Assembly (NCBI GenBank): GCA_022606135.1
Contig: JABYQN010000001.1
Coordinates: 4,278,001 to 4,342,000 of the forward strand
DNA: 64,000 nucleotides
Reading direction: 5' to 3'
Origin: Fomes fomentarius
Taxonomy: Eukaryota; Basidiomycota; Agaricomycetes; Polyporales; Polyporaceae
Every line of letters begins with the position of its first letter. Position 1 is the stretch's first letter. Of this stretch, positions 48,411 through 62,141 are shown one piece after another. The notes beneath the pieces are model-generated. The model saw only the letters and a program-made list of their open reading frames with translations. It was not told the DNA's origin and searched no databases. The translations under genes and the position numbers were made by a program.

Positions 48411-50334
48411 CTAGTAAGGGAGTTCGCCAGCTGGCTTCACCGCTGTTGGAGTATCGGGGTGGTTGGGAGGTGCAAGTTCAATTGTGTCCTCTTCACTATT
48501 GTTGAGGAGCCCTTCTTCGACCTCCGCGTCGCCGTCAGCTGCGCGATTGTGTGGCTTCTTCGTGAGCTGTCATGTAGCGTGAGTGTGACCCCAAGGAACT
48601 TCAAGAAATGAAAACGCCGACGTACCGCCACATACAGTGCAGAGCCAATAATGATGACGGTGCCGACGACAGACAGTGGGGAAGGCATGATATGAAGGAA
48701 GATGCGTTGAAGGATAGTCGCGAAAACGATCTACACATGCAGAGCAGTCAGCGCGAGGAGAACATCTGTCATGCTGTGTACTCCCCTGTCCATAGACAGC
48801 AATCGTCCCTCTTCCGGCTGTTTCACGTTGCAGACCTAGTGTCAGAAGTACCTGCGCAGAGGGTATTGTACCATAGTTGTCGTAGGCCGTAAAAGTAAAC
48901 GAGTGAAGTGGTTACACACCTGTCCGCCAAAACCAAAGATCCCAATCAACAGCAGCAGTAGAAGCCAATCCCATCTCGTTGGAATCACCACCGGTATACG
49001 CAGCACAATCATACTGCGGTATGTGTTAGACATTGAGCGATAGAAGCGGGATAAATGCGGAAATTACGTGATGGTGGTTACGACGACACACAATGTTGAA
49101 TACGCAACCAGATTGTGCAGCGGGTGAGCACGCTTGCCTATATGGCGGATGGTTGTGTCTGATGCGGCTGGGCATGAGCGATGTGCACACGTGTGAGACA
49201 AATTCACCTACATGCCCCTGCAGCACCTACCGCCCCGAACAGTGCGACGCTATGGGTTGACGAGTACCGTTAGTTCACGCATAGATAAGTGTATCACATT
49301 CAGTCTCACCCCACTGCCACCATTCGCTGTGCCGAAGTTATGATCCTACCTCCGGCAACCTCATCGACCGCTCGAGCTATTTCTGCGACGTCGTGCGGAA
49401 TAGGAATTCTATGGCTTGCGCTCCCGAAGAGAAATGCGGGGCGGGCAATTAGAAGCACTCCTAATAGACTCGCCACTCAAGTAGGGATCAGCGATGATCA
49501 GAACAACGGTAGAGCAACTAGCATTCTCACGTCCAGCCGATGCCTCTCGCCACGAGAAAGCTTCGTGAAGAAAGACCGCCCCGGCGACAGCGGTGAACAT
49601 GGGAGAGAGGAATTGAAGTACTGTTGCGTCTGTCACGGACAGGTATTGGAGAGAGTAATACAGGCCGAAGATGCCTACGAACCTGTATCACAGTCAGTCA
49701 TTATCGCGTTCAAGTCGAAGCCTGATAGCGCAGAGTCTAGTTACCCGAAAACACCACGTTGAACTAGGAAGAAGCGCACTTCTTTCGGTCCCAAGATAGG
49801 ATCTGGTACACTCATCAAATACCTATGGTTTATGTCAGCAACCAGTTATATCATTGAGAGCCATGCTTGAGTACATGTAAATTACACAACATATCCATGT
49901 AATCCCCTGAGCGAATGAAGTGAGTATACACGATGTCTGCGCAGTTCAAGTATCACCTTGCGTCGCGTACCATTCGCACAAGAATCAGCTGGATGCCCAT
50001 GAGCGCACGTCCTTCGATGCATACGCGCGTTGTGACTACTCACTTCGACCGCAGAAACAGGCGGATCCAGGTTGTTCAGAACCTTCACGCCAACGTTCAT
50101 GAGCGAGAAGAACAACTGCGAGGATGCCACCAGGAGCAAGCCAGTGTTGCGCTCCACAAGTTCACGCATGCGGTTCCCCACCACATTTGCTGCTGAGAGC
50201 CACGTTCTGGCGCGATTTGTTGAACTCCCTGAAGGTGCCGGGAAGAATATGGCCTGTGGGGATGATTCGCCAGAGTGAAACGTATAACGATCAGGTGTAC
50301 GAGAGTCAAACGGCGTCCTGCTCGTTGAAGACAT
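48411..50334 (-). CDS. Drug/metabolite transporter superfamily (EamA-type) membrane protein
   Basis: About ten-helix transporter of the DMT superfamily (EamA/SLC35-like). Start at 50334 gives MSSTSRTPFDSRTPD, a Ser/Pro-rich cytosolic N-terminus, then TGLLLVASSQLFFSLMNVGV (helix 1), LILVRM, GITWICCVIYM, DPILGPKEVRFFLVQRGVFG, FVGIFGLYYSLQYLSVTDAT, VLQFLSPMFTAVAGAVFLHE, LASLLGVLLIARPAFLFG, RMVAVGVALFGAVGAAGAC, AIRHIGKRAHPLHNLVAYST, IPTRWDWLLLLLLIGIFGFG, and PLSVVGTVIIIGSALYVAV. The sequence ends in an acidic tail (EEGLLNNSEEDTIEL) at 48411. The exons were joined by phase across at least nine short introns; two repeats of the EamA fold are visible. Substrate cannot be predicted. Its start faces the CCH1 start across 325 bases. 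Confidence 0.85.
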
Positions 50335-50659
50335 TCTAGGCAATTCCTTCGTGCCTGAGACCAACTTTCACTGACACACAGGGGTGTTGTACTAGATGGA
50401 CGGAGTTCAAGAAGTCGGCTTCTGTCGAGGACGAACAACTCTTGGGTGCTTCATACGGAGCTCGAAAGCTTAGGGCCGGAGGTGTGCGGCATTTGAAAAG
50501 ACTGGGGGCCAAGTGCAACGATGGGGTTGCGGAGTAGCGTCGGGATATGAACTATTATGGGCGGTAGCGCAGTATCCGTCTGCACAGTAACGACAACTCC
50601 CATCGACCCGTCGCCGTCATGCACAGCGCGCCCGCCGTGAACCAGCTTTCATAAACCGC
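50335..50659. promoter_or_regulatory. Divergent promoter region, transporter and CCH1
   Basis: 325 bases between two opposing start codons, short enough for shared regulatory sites. No TATA box or repeat is obvious. Confidence 0.45.
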
Positions 50660-53600
50660 ATGGACGCTGGCCATTCTTCTGTCTCTCATCGCTCCTCGTC
50701 TTCCGCTATAGATCTCACTGGAACTCCTACTGGGCTTGTCAACTCGCGTCCAACAACTCCTCTCTCTTCTGACAGTCTTGCTCGTCGACGAACAAGCTGG
50801 GGCGGGAACAACATCGTGCAGGACCCCTTGCGTTTCGACGTGAACAATACGAGCTCGCAGCCTATTGCTGGCACGTCGCGACAAGACCGCGCGGCGTGGC
50901 CGTCCGACGACCCATTCTACTCTCCGACGGAGGATGAACCCTCTTTCCGTGATTATACCTATCGCGCGGGCGGAATGCGTTATCAGAACATCAACACAGT
51001 GTATTCTACGTCGCAGCCAGGCCAGTCTTCCACTTCACTCATCTCCTCTCATTTCCGGGACTCCGGAGACAACATGGCAAGTATACGCGATGACGACGAG
51101 GCCCACCTCACGACCAACATGTCGCGTCAGCGTGCAGGTAGTGAATGGGGGGTTGCAGATGGTGTCGACATAGAGCGGTCAGGTGCGTCAACCCGAGCAC
51201 GACGGAGGACAGTCCGTTATAGTACGTCTCCGCTCAAGAAGACTGGAACGACGCTCAAGACGGTGTCTCGTAACTTGAGACGTGCGTCTTTACGCGTCGT
51301 CAACTTTGGAGGGCTCGGGTTGGAGGACCATGTGAGATTGCAGGACGCGGACGAAGGACGGACAAAGCGGGAAGATGAGGATGAGATTGTGGAGGAAGAC
51401 GAGGCACTTCCTGACCTATCCAAGACTCTTCCTATCAGAGGGCGTACACTGGGTGTCCTTGGACCGCGTAGCAGACTACGGCTCTCGATGTACAAATTCC
51501 TTGTCTATCCGTGAGTATCATGCGTTCGAATCACGTTCTTGGCGACCTAACCCTTAGCAGGTGGACCGAGCCCGTTATCTTATTATTGATTATCGTGAAC
51601 GCGGTCGTCCTCACAATCCAAGCATCGCGCCCTCATGCACTACCAGAAGATTGGCCAGACGACGCTTCTCCACCTTCGGTCGTTGGTTTCTTTCATGCAT
51701 GGGAAGACTATGTGCTTTTCGCATTATTCTGTTTGTTCTCGTGAGTAATTTGGACGGTGTCTCGGATACCGTTGCTGACGACGAGTAGGTTGGAAGCTTT
51801 CTCTCGAATATGTGTATCGGGCTTCTTGCTGGACCCGGAAGTTCCTATCTCCACGCTCTTTCACTCACCATTCGCAACATACCCCGACATCACTCGCCCT
51901 CCGAATACTGCTGCAGAGGCCAACTTCAACCTTGCACGAACCCCATCCGTGACCTCGCACTCGCAATCACAACTTCACCGCGGACTTACAATCGCTCAAC
52001 GCCTCAACAATCTTCGAAGAAACCTTGCTCGCCCATTCGTGCTAGCCCATAATCCAGTTTCTACACCTCCCCTCTCGTCTTCCGACGCTAATGCTAAGTC
52101 AACATCATCGCGTGCACGCTCGGATACCGTTCAGTCGAAGTCGCCGATGATAGAGAAGGTAGCAGCGGGAATGCAGAACGCTCACGCGCATATGCGTAAC
52201 CCGTCTGAACCTGGGTTCCTGTCTAAGGCACTCCGCTCCGACCAGCCCAGCGACACCATTGCGCTACCTTTCCGTCTTAGCGTTGAAGACTCACGTGGCC
52301 AAACTCAACGTAACCTCCCTTACCTTCGGCATAGTTGGACCAGGATTGACTTCATCGCCATAACGAGCTTCTGGATTACCTTTGCTCTGGCCTCTGCTGG
52401 TGTGGAACGGGATGAGTATCACATCGGCCTGTTTCGTGCCATGAGTGTGCTACGCACTGCGAGGTTATTGGCTATCACCTCCGGAACCACCGTCAGTCAC
52501 CTTGTCTTCGTATTATGGAATATACTCAATGATCTATACACAGACAATTATGCGCTCACTCAAAACCGCACGACCATTACTTGCCAGTGTAGCGTATTTT
52601 GTACTGTTTGCCATGGTTCTATTCTCGTAAGCATCGCTTGCTAAGCTCTCTGTTGCTCATTCTAATATCTGTCCAGTATCATCGGCATACAATCTTTCAA
52701 GGGCTCCTTCCGTCGGAATTGCCACTTGGTTCCGACAGGAGGTGAAGATGACATAAAGCTTGATCAGTTGTGTGGTGGGTATATCGACTCCACTACACTG
52801 GAACCCGTAGGCTATCTCGATGTCAACGGAGTCAATGCCGCTGTAAAGGGATACATTTGTCCCCTGGGACAAATTTGCATAGTCTGTATGGTTCAGTGCG
52901 TTCGAAGGTCGCGTTTCCTGATAGATCACCATATTCAGGAAGACGACGAGAGCCCTCAAGCTGGCATGGAAAGCTTCGACGTCATCTATTATGCCGCTCT
53001 GCAGGTTGTTATCGTCTCGTCTGCCAACGGCGTAAGTAATCATCCTATACTTCTTTGTTGCATAGTGGCTGATCCTGTTGGCAGTGGAGCCCGCTCATGT
53101 ACCAGATGATGGACTCCGAGTTCTTCGTATCTTGCTTCTTCTTCATTGTCTGCATCATTGTACTCAACTTCTGGCTCATTAACCTCTTCGTCGCCGTTAT
53201 CACGAATACTTTCTCAGCCATTCGCTCCGACACGAAGAAAAGTGCTTTCGGGGCTGCACCGTGAGTGCATCTATCAACTTCGCGCACGTATATATCGGCT
53301 AATGCTTGCTGTACAGCTTGGCACCTGTCGTCGATGAACAAGAAGGTGGTCCTGTCGATGGCAGGCGAGCCGCAGGAAGAAATCGCATCGCCGAGATCTA
53401 TGAGAGCATACGTTGGTGTTGGGTCGCCTTCGCTCTAGCTTCCGTCATCTTGCAGGCTACTCGCACAGTGGAGAACTCTTCTCTCCACGATGACATCCTC
53501 GACAAGGGCGAACTCGCATTGACGATTCTATTCGACGTCGAGATTGTCATTCGGGTGTTGGCTTATCTCCCTGATTGGAGGCGGTTCTTCTTTCGCGGAC

Positions 53601-56600
53601 AGAACGTACTGGATCTATTCCTCGCGATTGGTTCAAGTGTCATCCAAATCCCTGCCATCCACAAGTCAGGTGTCTATCCCTGGCTTACGATCTTCCAATT
53701 GATGCGATTCTATCGTGTTATCCTGGAAATACCGCGGATGAAGCCCTTGCTGGTGGGTCTTTGTTTCGATGTCCGTGTTCGAAACACAGTCTGATGCCAT
53801 TGGCATATAGCTCGCAGTTTTCGGTAACATGTACGGTCTAGCGAACATGTCTTTGTTCCTAATTGAGATCAACCTTCTCGCTGCCCTGTTCGCGGTACAA
53901 CTCGTCAGTGGGGACATCAGGGCTGGGGAGCTCATCGACTTTGGCACGCTGTACAACTCCTTCCTCGCCATCTATCAAATCTTCTCTTCGGAGAACTGGA
54001 CCGACGTGCTCTACAAGGCAGCTGTACCGGAAGTACCACTTCGACAGTCGGCTATCGTTGTCTTGTTCTTCGCAGGATGGATGTTCTTCGCCAACTGTGA
54101 GTGTGAAGTCCATCTTATGATGTGATATTTAATTAACGCGTTATGCGAATCCAGACATCGTGCTGCAAATGTTCATCGCCGTCATCAACGAGAATTTCGA
54201 TGTTGCCGAAGAATCGAAGCGAAGCAGGCAGGCGTCTCATTATTGGGCCTCGCACCGTCCCCAGCAGGCCCGCGCGACCTGGGTCCGGAGGCTCAATCCA
54301 TATCGGTGGTTCAAGGCACAGCCCAAGGCAATCGAAGTCGAGTTGCCTTCTAATCTGGTCTTGCCGATGCAGAAGGCGCTCGTGCAGGACTATAGCCTGC
54401 CGAAGAGAGACAACTCTACCCTTGTGTGTGCAGATACTAGTGTCTGCATGACTCTAACTTACCTTACATGTTTAGGACGGCCCTAATCTACGTGGTGGTG
54501 GTAGTCTCCCGCGAAACTACTCTGCCAAGTCCACTTTGAGGCGATTGCAGCGGCTCTTTGCAGGGGACATCCACGCAGGAGACGTGCCACTGACGACGCT
54601 CCGCAATACGCGGCGAGACTCGGTCGCGCCAGCAGACCCTGTCGATGAAGAGACGGAAAGACATCTGTAAGTCACGCTTCCCGCTCCTTCGTTCGGTAGC
54701 TGCTAAAATGACGCAGGGAGGTCTTGGCTGCACTGAACAACGATGCGGTTGACGCCGAAGAGCTCAACGACGCTCTGTACGAACGGCGAGCTCAGAAGGC
54801 CGATTTTATTCGCGATCACCCTACCTACGACAAGACGTTCTGGGTTTTCTCGCAGAAAAATTGGCTTCGGCGGATGTGCCAGAAACTTGTCGCGCCTGCT
54901 GGTGGGGATCGTATCTTCGGCACTCCTCACTCGCCTATCGCGCATCCCATCTTTCAGCTCTTGCTCCTCTTCACTGTCATTGGAGGCATCGTGGTCGAGA
55001 GCATCGCCACTCCTCTCTATCGCCGGGAGTTTTACCAGAAGAATGGGCTCATTCGTGGAACGTGGTTCGACCTCGCCGAGGGCTCCTTCGCCATAGTGCT
55101 CCTGGTGGAGTTCGTCATCAAGATCATCGCCGATGGGTTTCTCTTCACACCCAACGCGTACATTCGGAGTATCTGGAACATCTTAGACTTCTTCATTCTG
55201 GTCGGCATCCTCATCAATGCTGCCACCGGCCTCATCTTCATAGGTGGTCTCAGCCGGATTACCAGGTCTCTCAAGGCTTTGCGCGCCCTCAGGCTGATCA
55301 CGCTCATTGACAAGATGCGGTCTACCTTCGAGTCGTTGATCATCTCAGGTATCGCACGTATCCTTGACGCGGCCCTGCTTGCTATCCTTTACATGATTCC
55401 CTACGCCGTCTGGGGTCTCAACATCTTCGCCGGTGTCACGAACGAATGCAACGACGACTCCGTCAGTGGTGCTAGCGACTGTGTTGGCGAGTACTCGACA
55501 AACGCTGTTATCGATGGATCGTTCGAATACCTCGTTCCGCGAGTGTGGGACAATCCAGCGCCGTCGACACAGTTCTCGTTCGACAGCTTCCGACAGTCTC
55601 TCCTCATCCTCTTCGAGATCGTCTCGCTCGAGGGCTGGATCGATGTCATGGGCGTTGCGACTAGTATCAGGGGCAAGGATCAACAACCTCAGACAAACGC
55701 TTCCGTGGGCAATTCGATCTTCTTCTTGATCTATAACTTGATGGGTGGAGTCGTTATCTTCACCCTCTTCGTTAGGTTAGTCATGGAAGTGAAGTTAGGC
55801 AAAGATCACCCGCGCTGACCTCTTTCCAGTATCATCATCGGTAATTTCACGTCGAAGACGGGTTCGGCTCTCCTCACGCAGCCCCAACGAGAGTGGATCG
55901 ACCTGCAGAAGCTCATCAAGCGACAGAGACCGTCGAAACGTCCCAAGAAGAGGCCGACCTGGAGCGTCAGGCAGTGGTGTTATGACCGTGCTGTCCACAA
56001 GCATGGTTGGTGGTCTCGGATAATGACTGTGCTATACACCCTGCACGTGTTCGCTCTGATGTGCGTGCCGCAAAGGTATCCCCTACACAGTCGATCGCTC
56101 ATGTATGCGCTTCCAGGACCCAATCCTTCAAATCCCAGGATCTCCTTGAGGAACTGCGCGGTAAGTTGTCTCATCAGCGTCCCTAGTCGATATCATCTCA
56201 TTATGTCGGCCACAGGCGACTTCTTCATCTTCGTCACCGTCGTGTATTGCATTGACATCATCGTGAGGTTCTTCGGCCTCGGCTGGTCAAGCTACAGTGC
56301 CAACGGCTGGAATATTTTCGACATCATCGTCGCCGCGGGCAGTCTCTTCACCACTCTCGTCGTACGATTCAATGCCGGCGGCTTCATCGTTCAGCAGTTG
56401 CAGAAGCTCTTCTTGACGAGTATTGCCTTGAAGCTTGTTCAGCGTGTGAATAGTCTCAACAAGCTCTTCAAAACAGCTGTGTAAGTGCCATTCGATCGTT
56501 GCTACCTAGCCCAACACGTCTGATGCTGATCTTCACATGTAGTGGAAGTCTGCCAGTCATCCTAAGCCTGCTCGGTCTGTGGGTCATCTTGTTTATATTT

Positions 56601-58307
56601 TTCGCGATCCTCTTCGTCGAGGTTTTCAGTATGGCGAAGTGGGGCACGGCCGAAAACTGGAACCAGAACTACTCCAGCATGGCAAATGCGCTAGTCATGC
56701 TGTCGTTCATGACAACAGGGTACGTCGAATGCCCATCAGTGACAGGACTCAGCAGCGCTCATCCAGACCTCATAGGGAGGGGTGGAACCAATATATGCAC
56801 GACTAGTATGTCTACAACCGAACTCTACCTTCGAACATACGCTGACGGGGCCCCAGCGCATTGGACTATCCTCGGTGTACGATCACTCCTTTCGGGGATA
56901 CTGACTGTGGCAGCGTCTTCTGGGCGTTTGTTCTGTTCATCGCATGGAACCTGCTGAGCATGGTCAGTCATCGTCGCCGCTGCCCACGCACGCGCGTGCT
57001 AACTCATGCTTGTGCAGTACATCTTCGCCAACCTGTTCACTGGTGTGGTCGTCGAGAGTTTCTACTACGTCTTCCAGATGTCCGGCGGCGCCAAGTCAAT
57101 CACCCGAGAAGAGATGCGTGCCTTCAAGAAGGTATGGGCCGAGTTCGCCAACCCGAAGACAGGTTACTTGGAGCGCCATAACTTTGTTCGTTTCTTCGGG
57201 GTATGTCCGATCCGTCGACGCTCCAAGGAGATGCATTCTGACCGTCTTTGCAGAAACTCAGTGGTATCTTCGAAATCAAGATCTATCCGACCGAGTACAG
57301 CATCCCACATTTGATGGCTGTCTCTAAGGATCCCCAGGAGAGAGACTCATGGTCTGAGAAGATCGTCGAGGGCTATGATATCAACAAGACCGAGGCCATC
57401 TTGAGTAACATCGACCGAGTTGCCATCAAGCATAGGAAGAATCTGTACAACCGACTGTACCACGAAGCTCGCATCTCGCACGAACCTGGCAAGGGTATAT
57501 CGTTCACAAACATGCTACTTCTTCTCGCTCACCACAAACTCATCGTGGATCGGGAGGCCCTCGTGTACGTCTCCCGCAGTGTTGCGGATCGATCTGGACA
57601 CGCTGACATTTTCTTGAAGTCTCAAAGACCTTGTCGTACGAACGGAGACCAACAAACTCGTCACGGACCTTGTAGACTTCGACCGTGTACAGTCTCTCTT
57701 GCTCATGATCTTGTACCGCAGGCGGTACGTCGCACAGCGAGAACAGGCACGCATGATGCAGCTAGGCCAACCAGGCAAGTACATCGCATAATCGAGTCGG
57801 CTCGAAGTTACTAATCTACCGTCTAGTCGGCGACATCCCTGCCATCATCGTGGACGCCTTCCCTGCCACACCTCCAATGACGACGCGAGATATCACATCG
57901 CCATTTCAGACCCCGGTGAATCGATCCATGGAATACGATCGAAACACACCCATGGTGATTCCGCCAGGCATCACCCAGTCGCCTGATGTGTCGTTCGCTA
58001 TGGACACGCCGTCGCGGCCGCTCCAGCGACGCCACCGTACGAGCGACGTCAGCATGTTATCAATCGACATGAGTAGCAGGTACGTCAATGTCCTGATTAG
58101 TACTGGATTCCTCGCTGATGAAGCGATCTTCTAGGCTTGATGGCTCAATGTCGAGGGATTCTCGCGTCGGCGAGGACGACGACGTCCTGTCGTCTATGCA
58201 GAACTCAATGTGGCAAGGCAAGTGTGGTGTCTCTCGGGTATATGAAGGTTGCTTACTTTCTGGTCGTAGACATGATGCTAGAAGCCGCAGAGGAGGAACA
58301 CAAATAG
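50660..58307 (+). CDS. CCH1: Voltage-gated calcium channel Cch1
   Basis: Pore subunit of the fungal high-affinity calcium influx channel (Cch1-Mid1) of the plasma membrane. The gene has around twenty short introns and encodes a four-repeat channel of roughly 2,100 residues. A long Ser/Thr-rich cytosolic N-terminus (50660-51510) precedes repeat I (from [19 protein letters not shown] at 51560; S4 [17 protein letters not shown]). Repeat II starts near 53390, repeat III near 54950 (S4 [18 protein letters not shown]) and repeat IV near 56200. Pore-loop filter residues read Asn ([12 protein letters not shown]), Glu ([12 protein letters not shown]), Glu ([12 protein letters not shown]) and Glu (EGWNQYMHD). 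After S6 of repeat IV comes an EF-hand-like segment ([27 protein letters not shown]), then a Ser/Thr-Pro-rich tail ending [11 protein letters not shown]. The last intron appears to be GC-AG. All four repeats are present without a visible break. Confidence 0.95.
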
Positions 58308-58905
58308 GACTTTTGTATGTAACCATCGTCGCTCATTCTCTGCATATACCGCACTTTCTACTTCAGGAACTTTCAGGTACCGCATACTGTAGAGTTATTT
58401 GCATTAGTAGTGTAGACCATTTCGCATCTAACTTATTCGATGCTCCTTAGTTCCATGGCTTCCGTCTGTTTCACGGCTCGAATAGGACTATTTTCTTCGC
58501 CTGACTTGAGCCAGTTGAGGCATTCTCGCCTGGCAAAGCCTTAAAAAACGCATTGAACGCATGAACCGGTCTCATTCAAACGTCTCCTATGAGACTGCCT
58601 GCATAACGTGGTATGCGCTATCTCATATGTTCTATCCACATCCGAGATTTCAGGGTGATTGAATGAATTTTGATGCACCTCTTCAGCGTTGCCCAAGCAT
58701 AGGCGCCCAACGACCTTGAGTCGAACCAGTTCATTTACTGCCCGGGAGTTGCAAACCAGTGCAAACCTTGTTTGCCGCAGCGCACACAAAGTGACTAGGG
58801 CGGAGTCTAAATAACTTTTTGCTCTGGCATCGTCTCCGACGTCGTACTCTCCGTTCTTTACACCGTCCACGACGTCTCCGGCGCACTCGACGAAATTTGC
58901 CCACC
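58308..58905. promoter_or_regulatory. Intergenic region upstream of eIF3a
   Basis: 598 bases containing the CCH1 3' end and the eIF3a promoter. A TAAATAAC element near 58808 lies about 95 bases before the eIF3a ATG and is followed by a pyrimidine-rich leader. Confidence 0.45.
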
Positions 58906-61900
58906 ATGGCACCATTCTCTAAGCCTGAGACGGTCCTCAAACAGGCAGAGGGCCTTGTCTCTGTCGGCCAAACTCATATGGCTCTTCAATCTCTCACAGA
59001 GATGTTCTCCTCTAAACGGTTCCGCTCTACTCCTCTTGCATCTCTGGAGCCTATCATGATTCGGTTTGTCGAGCTCTGCGTCGAACTCCGGAAAGGCCGG
59101 ACTGCCAAGGAAGGCCTCATGCAATACAAGAACATCTCACAGAATACTAGCGTTGCGTCCATCGAAGTCGTTGTCAATCGTTTCATCCAGCTCTCGGATG
59201 CGAAGGTTCAGGAGGCACAGGAGAAGGCCGACAAGGCCGTTGCGTTGGACGTGGACGATCTCGAAGCGAGCGAGACGCCGGAGAGCATCCTACTCGGTGC
59301 GGTGAGCGGCGATCAAACCAAGGACAGGACGGACAGGGCTCTGGTTACGCCGTGGCTCAAGTTCCTTTGGGAGAGCTACCGGACGGCTCTCGAGACTCTG
59401 AAAAACAATGCGCGGCTGGAGACTATCTACCAGGTTCGTCCGGTATCTATCCTTTTCAATGACGTAACATGACTGTCGGTGTAGCAAATCGCCCAGCAAG
59501 CATTCAAGTTCTGTTTGAAGCACCAGCGGAAAGTTGAGTTCCGCCGGCTCTGCGAGACTCTTCGTTTGCATCTTGCGAATGTCGCAAAGTATGCTCACCA
59601 ACCACATTCCATCAACCTCTCTGATCCCGACACATTGCAACACCACCTCGATACTCGATTCGCGCAACTCAACACCTCCGTCGAGCTCGAGCTCTGGCAA
59701 GAGGCATTCCGTTCCGTCGAGGATGTTCACAACCTGCTTACCTTGGCGAAGAAGGCGCCTCGACCAGCTATGATGGCCAACTATTACGAGAAGTTGACAA
59801 AGATCTTCCTCATGAGCGGTAACGCCCTCTACCATGCTGCAGCCTGGGGGCGTTATTATGCCATCGTGACAGCCATTGGTGGCAAGTCTGAGGAGGAGAT
59901 GAAGAAATTGGCTGGTCAGGTACTCGTCAGCGCTCTCGCCGTCCCCGTTGGTCTACAGGGTGAAGAAGGCGCTGACGAGGGCAAAGGCAAGAACGCTCGT
60001 TTGAGCTCTCTCTTGGGTCTTACGAGAACGCCTACGCGTTCCGGACTGCTACGAGAAGCGGTACGTCTACCTGAAGCGTCAACCATCAAAAAGTATCTGA
60101 CAGGCTCTCGTAGCTATCGCGCAATGCCCTCAAGCAGTCGCCTGCAACCGTGAAGTCCTTGTATAACGTCTTGGAGGTCACCTTCGATCCGTTGACTCTG
60201 TGCTCCTCCGTTTCTCCTCTCCTCAAGTCGCTGGCATCAGACGACTCGTATGCCTCTTATGTCCCCCTCCTTCAGCGTGCGCTCCTCTCCCGTCTCCTTT
60301 CTCAGCTTTCGCAGGTATACAACACTGTCAAGATCAGCAACCTTTTGGACCTCGTTGTACCTCTGCGTGATGTCGATATCGAGGGCGCGGCAGCATATGA
60401 CGATGAGCAAATCGAGGCCTATGTCATGGGCTGCGCTCGCCGGGGAGAGCTGAACGTCCGTGTTGACCATGCTGCCGGTAGTATCACCTTCGTCGACAGC
60501 CCCTTTACCGCCGTCGAGAGTCCGAGCTCATCGTCGTCAATCCCAAACACCGGCCCCATCCAGCCATCCACTTCTGAGTTTGTCCGCACCAGGCTCGGCA
60601 AAGTTGCGCTCACCCTTCACAACTCCCTTGCTACTCTACACCCTCCAGCTCAACCTACTGAGGAAGAGCAACAAGCCAAATTTGCCGCTCTGGTCGCTGC
60701 TGCTCAAGCAGAGCGTAAGGCTATTCAGATCCGCCGTGCTCTTGTCGCTCGTCGCCGCGAGCTCCTTTCCGAGCTCACAGTTCGCAAAGAGAAGGAGGAG
60801 GCAAGTCGTCGCGCAGAGCTCCTCCGTCGCCACCAGGAAGAAGAGGCACGTAAGGCGGCCCAGGAGCTTCGCACGAAGGAGATCGAGCGTGCTCGTCGGG
60901 AGATTGAGAATATCCGCGTCGAGCAGGCGAAGCAGCTTGCGCAGAGCCTGAAGGAGAAGGGTACACTCAAGGTCGACATCACTGTGGGTACAGCCTCCCT
61001 GTCTGTTCACCCGCATGTCTGACATGTCGTTCACACAGGAAATGGATAACCTCGACCCCGACAATCTCAGACGCCTCCAGATCGAGCAGGTCGAGAAGGA
61101 GAAGAAAGAGATCAGTGAGCGCATGCGTATCCTTTCGAAGCGCCTAGATCACGTCGAGCGCGCCTATCGGAAGGAGGAGCGTCCCCTCCTTGCCAAAGAC
61201 TACGAGGTTCAGCAGGCGAACGACCGTGCCGTCTTTGAGACCTCGCAGAAGGCTCGTCTTGAGGCACATCGCCAGGCTCACGTCCAGGATATCGAAACCA
61301 AGAAGCGTCTTAGTCGCATGCTGAACGACGTAAACCAGATCAAGGAGACGATCAGTGCACGCAGAGGCGAGGAGTTCGCCAAAAAGAAGGAGTCGGCGCA
61401 GAGGAAGATGGAGGAGGAGAAGGCTAAGCGTCGTGCCGCGATCCTCAAAGAGCGCGAAGAGGCTCGTCTCCGTGCTGAGGAGGAAGAGAGGATAGAGAGG
61501 GAACGCGAAGAGGAAGAGGCTCGACAGGAAGCAGGTATGCCAACCAATTCGTCCCTGGTAGTACTGTCTTCTCATAACAATCCGCAGAGCGCCTTGCAGA
61601 GGAGAGACGCCTTGTAGAGGAAGAAGAAGCTGCTCGTGCGCTCGTCGAACAGAAGAAACTGGAGGAGGAGGAGCGTCTCGCGGCTGTCCGCAAGGAGAGA
61701 GAAGAAGAACGTCAACGCGCTTTAGAGGCGGCCCTTCGGCAACAACAACGCGAGGAGGAGGCGCTTCGGAGACAAGCGGAGCGCAAGGCCGCTCAGGCAG
61801 CACCCGCTCGTCCTGCCGCTCGTGCTGCTCCGGAGCCCGAGGTTTGGCGACGGACTGGTCCACCCTCAGTGCCAATTCGCGCTGGCATCTCTACGCCACC

Positions 61901-62141
61901 AAGGTCAGAGAGTCCCGCCCCCGCGGCGAAGTATAGGCCGGGTGCTCTATCAGGAGGCGGAGGATGGCGTGCGCGCGAGGCTGCGAAGACCTCAGGTGGG
62001 GATGCTACTCCTGCACGGCCCGCTAGTCCGGCGGTGCCTGCTGCTACCGCAAAGGAGGAGGCTCCCAAGGAGGTCGAGGGATTCCAGACGGTTGAAAAGA
62101 AGGTCTGGCGGGGTTCGCGACTCCAGGCGCGCAAGGCGTAG
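58906..62141 (+). CDS. TIF32: Eukaryotic translation initiation factor 3 subunit A
   Basis: Largest core subunit of eIF3, acting on the 40S ribosome in mRNA recruitment and scanning. Five exons fit in phase: 58906-59433, 59485-60060, 60114-60983, 61039-61534 and 61588-62141, giving about 1,007 residues. The N-terminus [17 protein letters not shown] and [16 protein letters not shown] is the conserved RNA/eIF3-binding TPR-like part. The helical and PCI region follows ([40 protein letters not shown] join, [20 protein letters not shown]). From about residue 560 a long charged coiled-coil region begins ([24 protein letters not shown], [19 protein letters not shown]), as in all eIF3a proteins. The Pro/Ala-rich tail ends with [18 protein letters not shown]. 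In exon 1 the ATG at 58906 is preferred because its frame runs into the conserved MAPF start; an upstream ATG at 58819 gives basic non-conserved residues. Confidence 0.96.
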
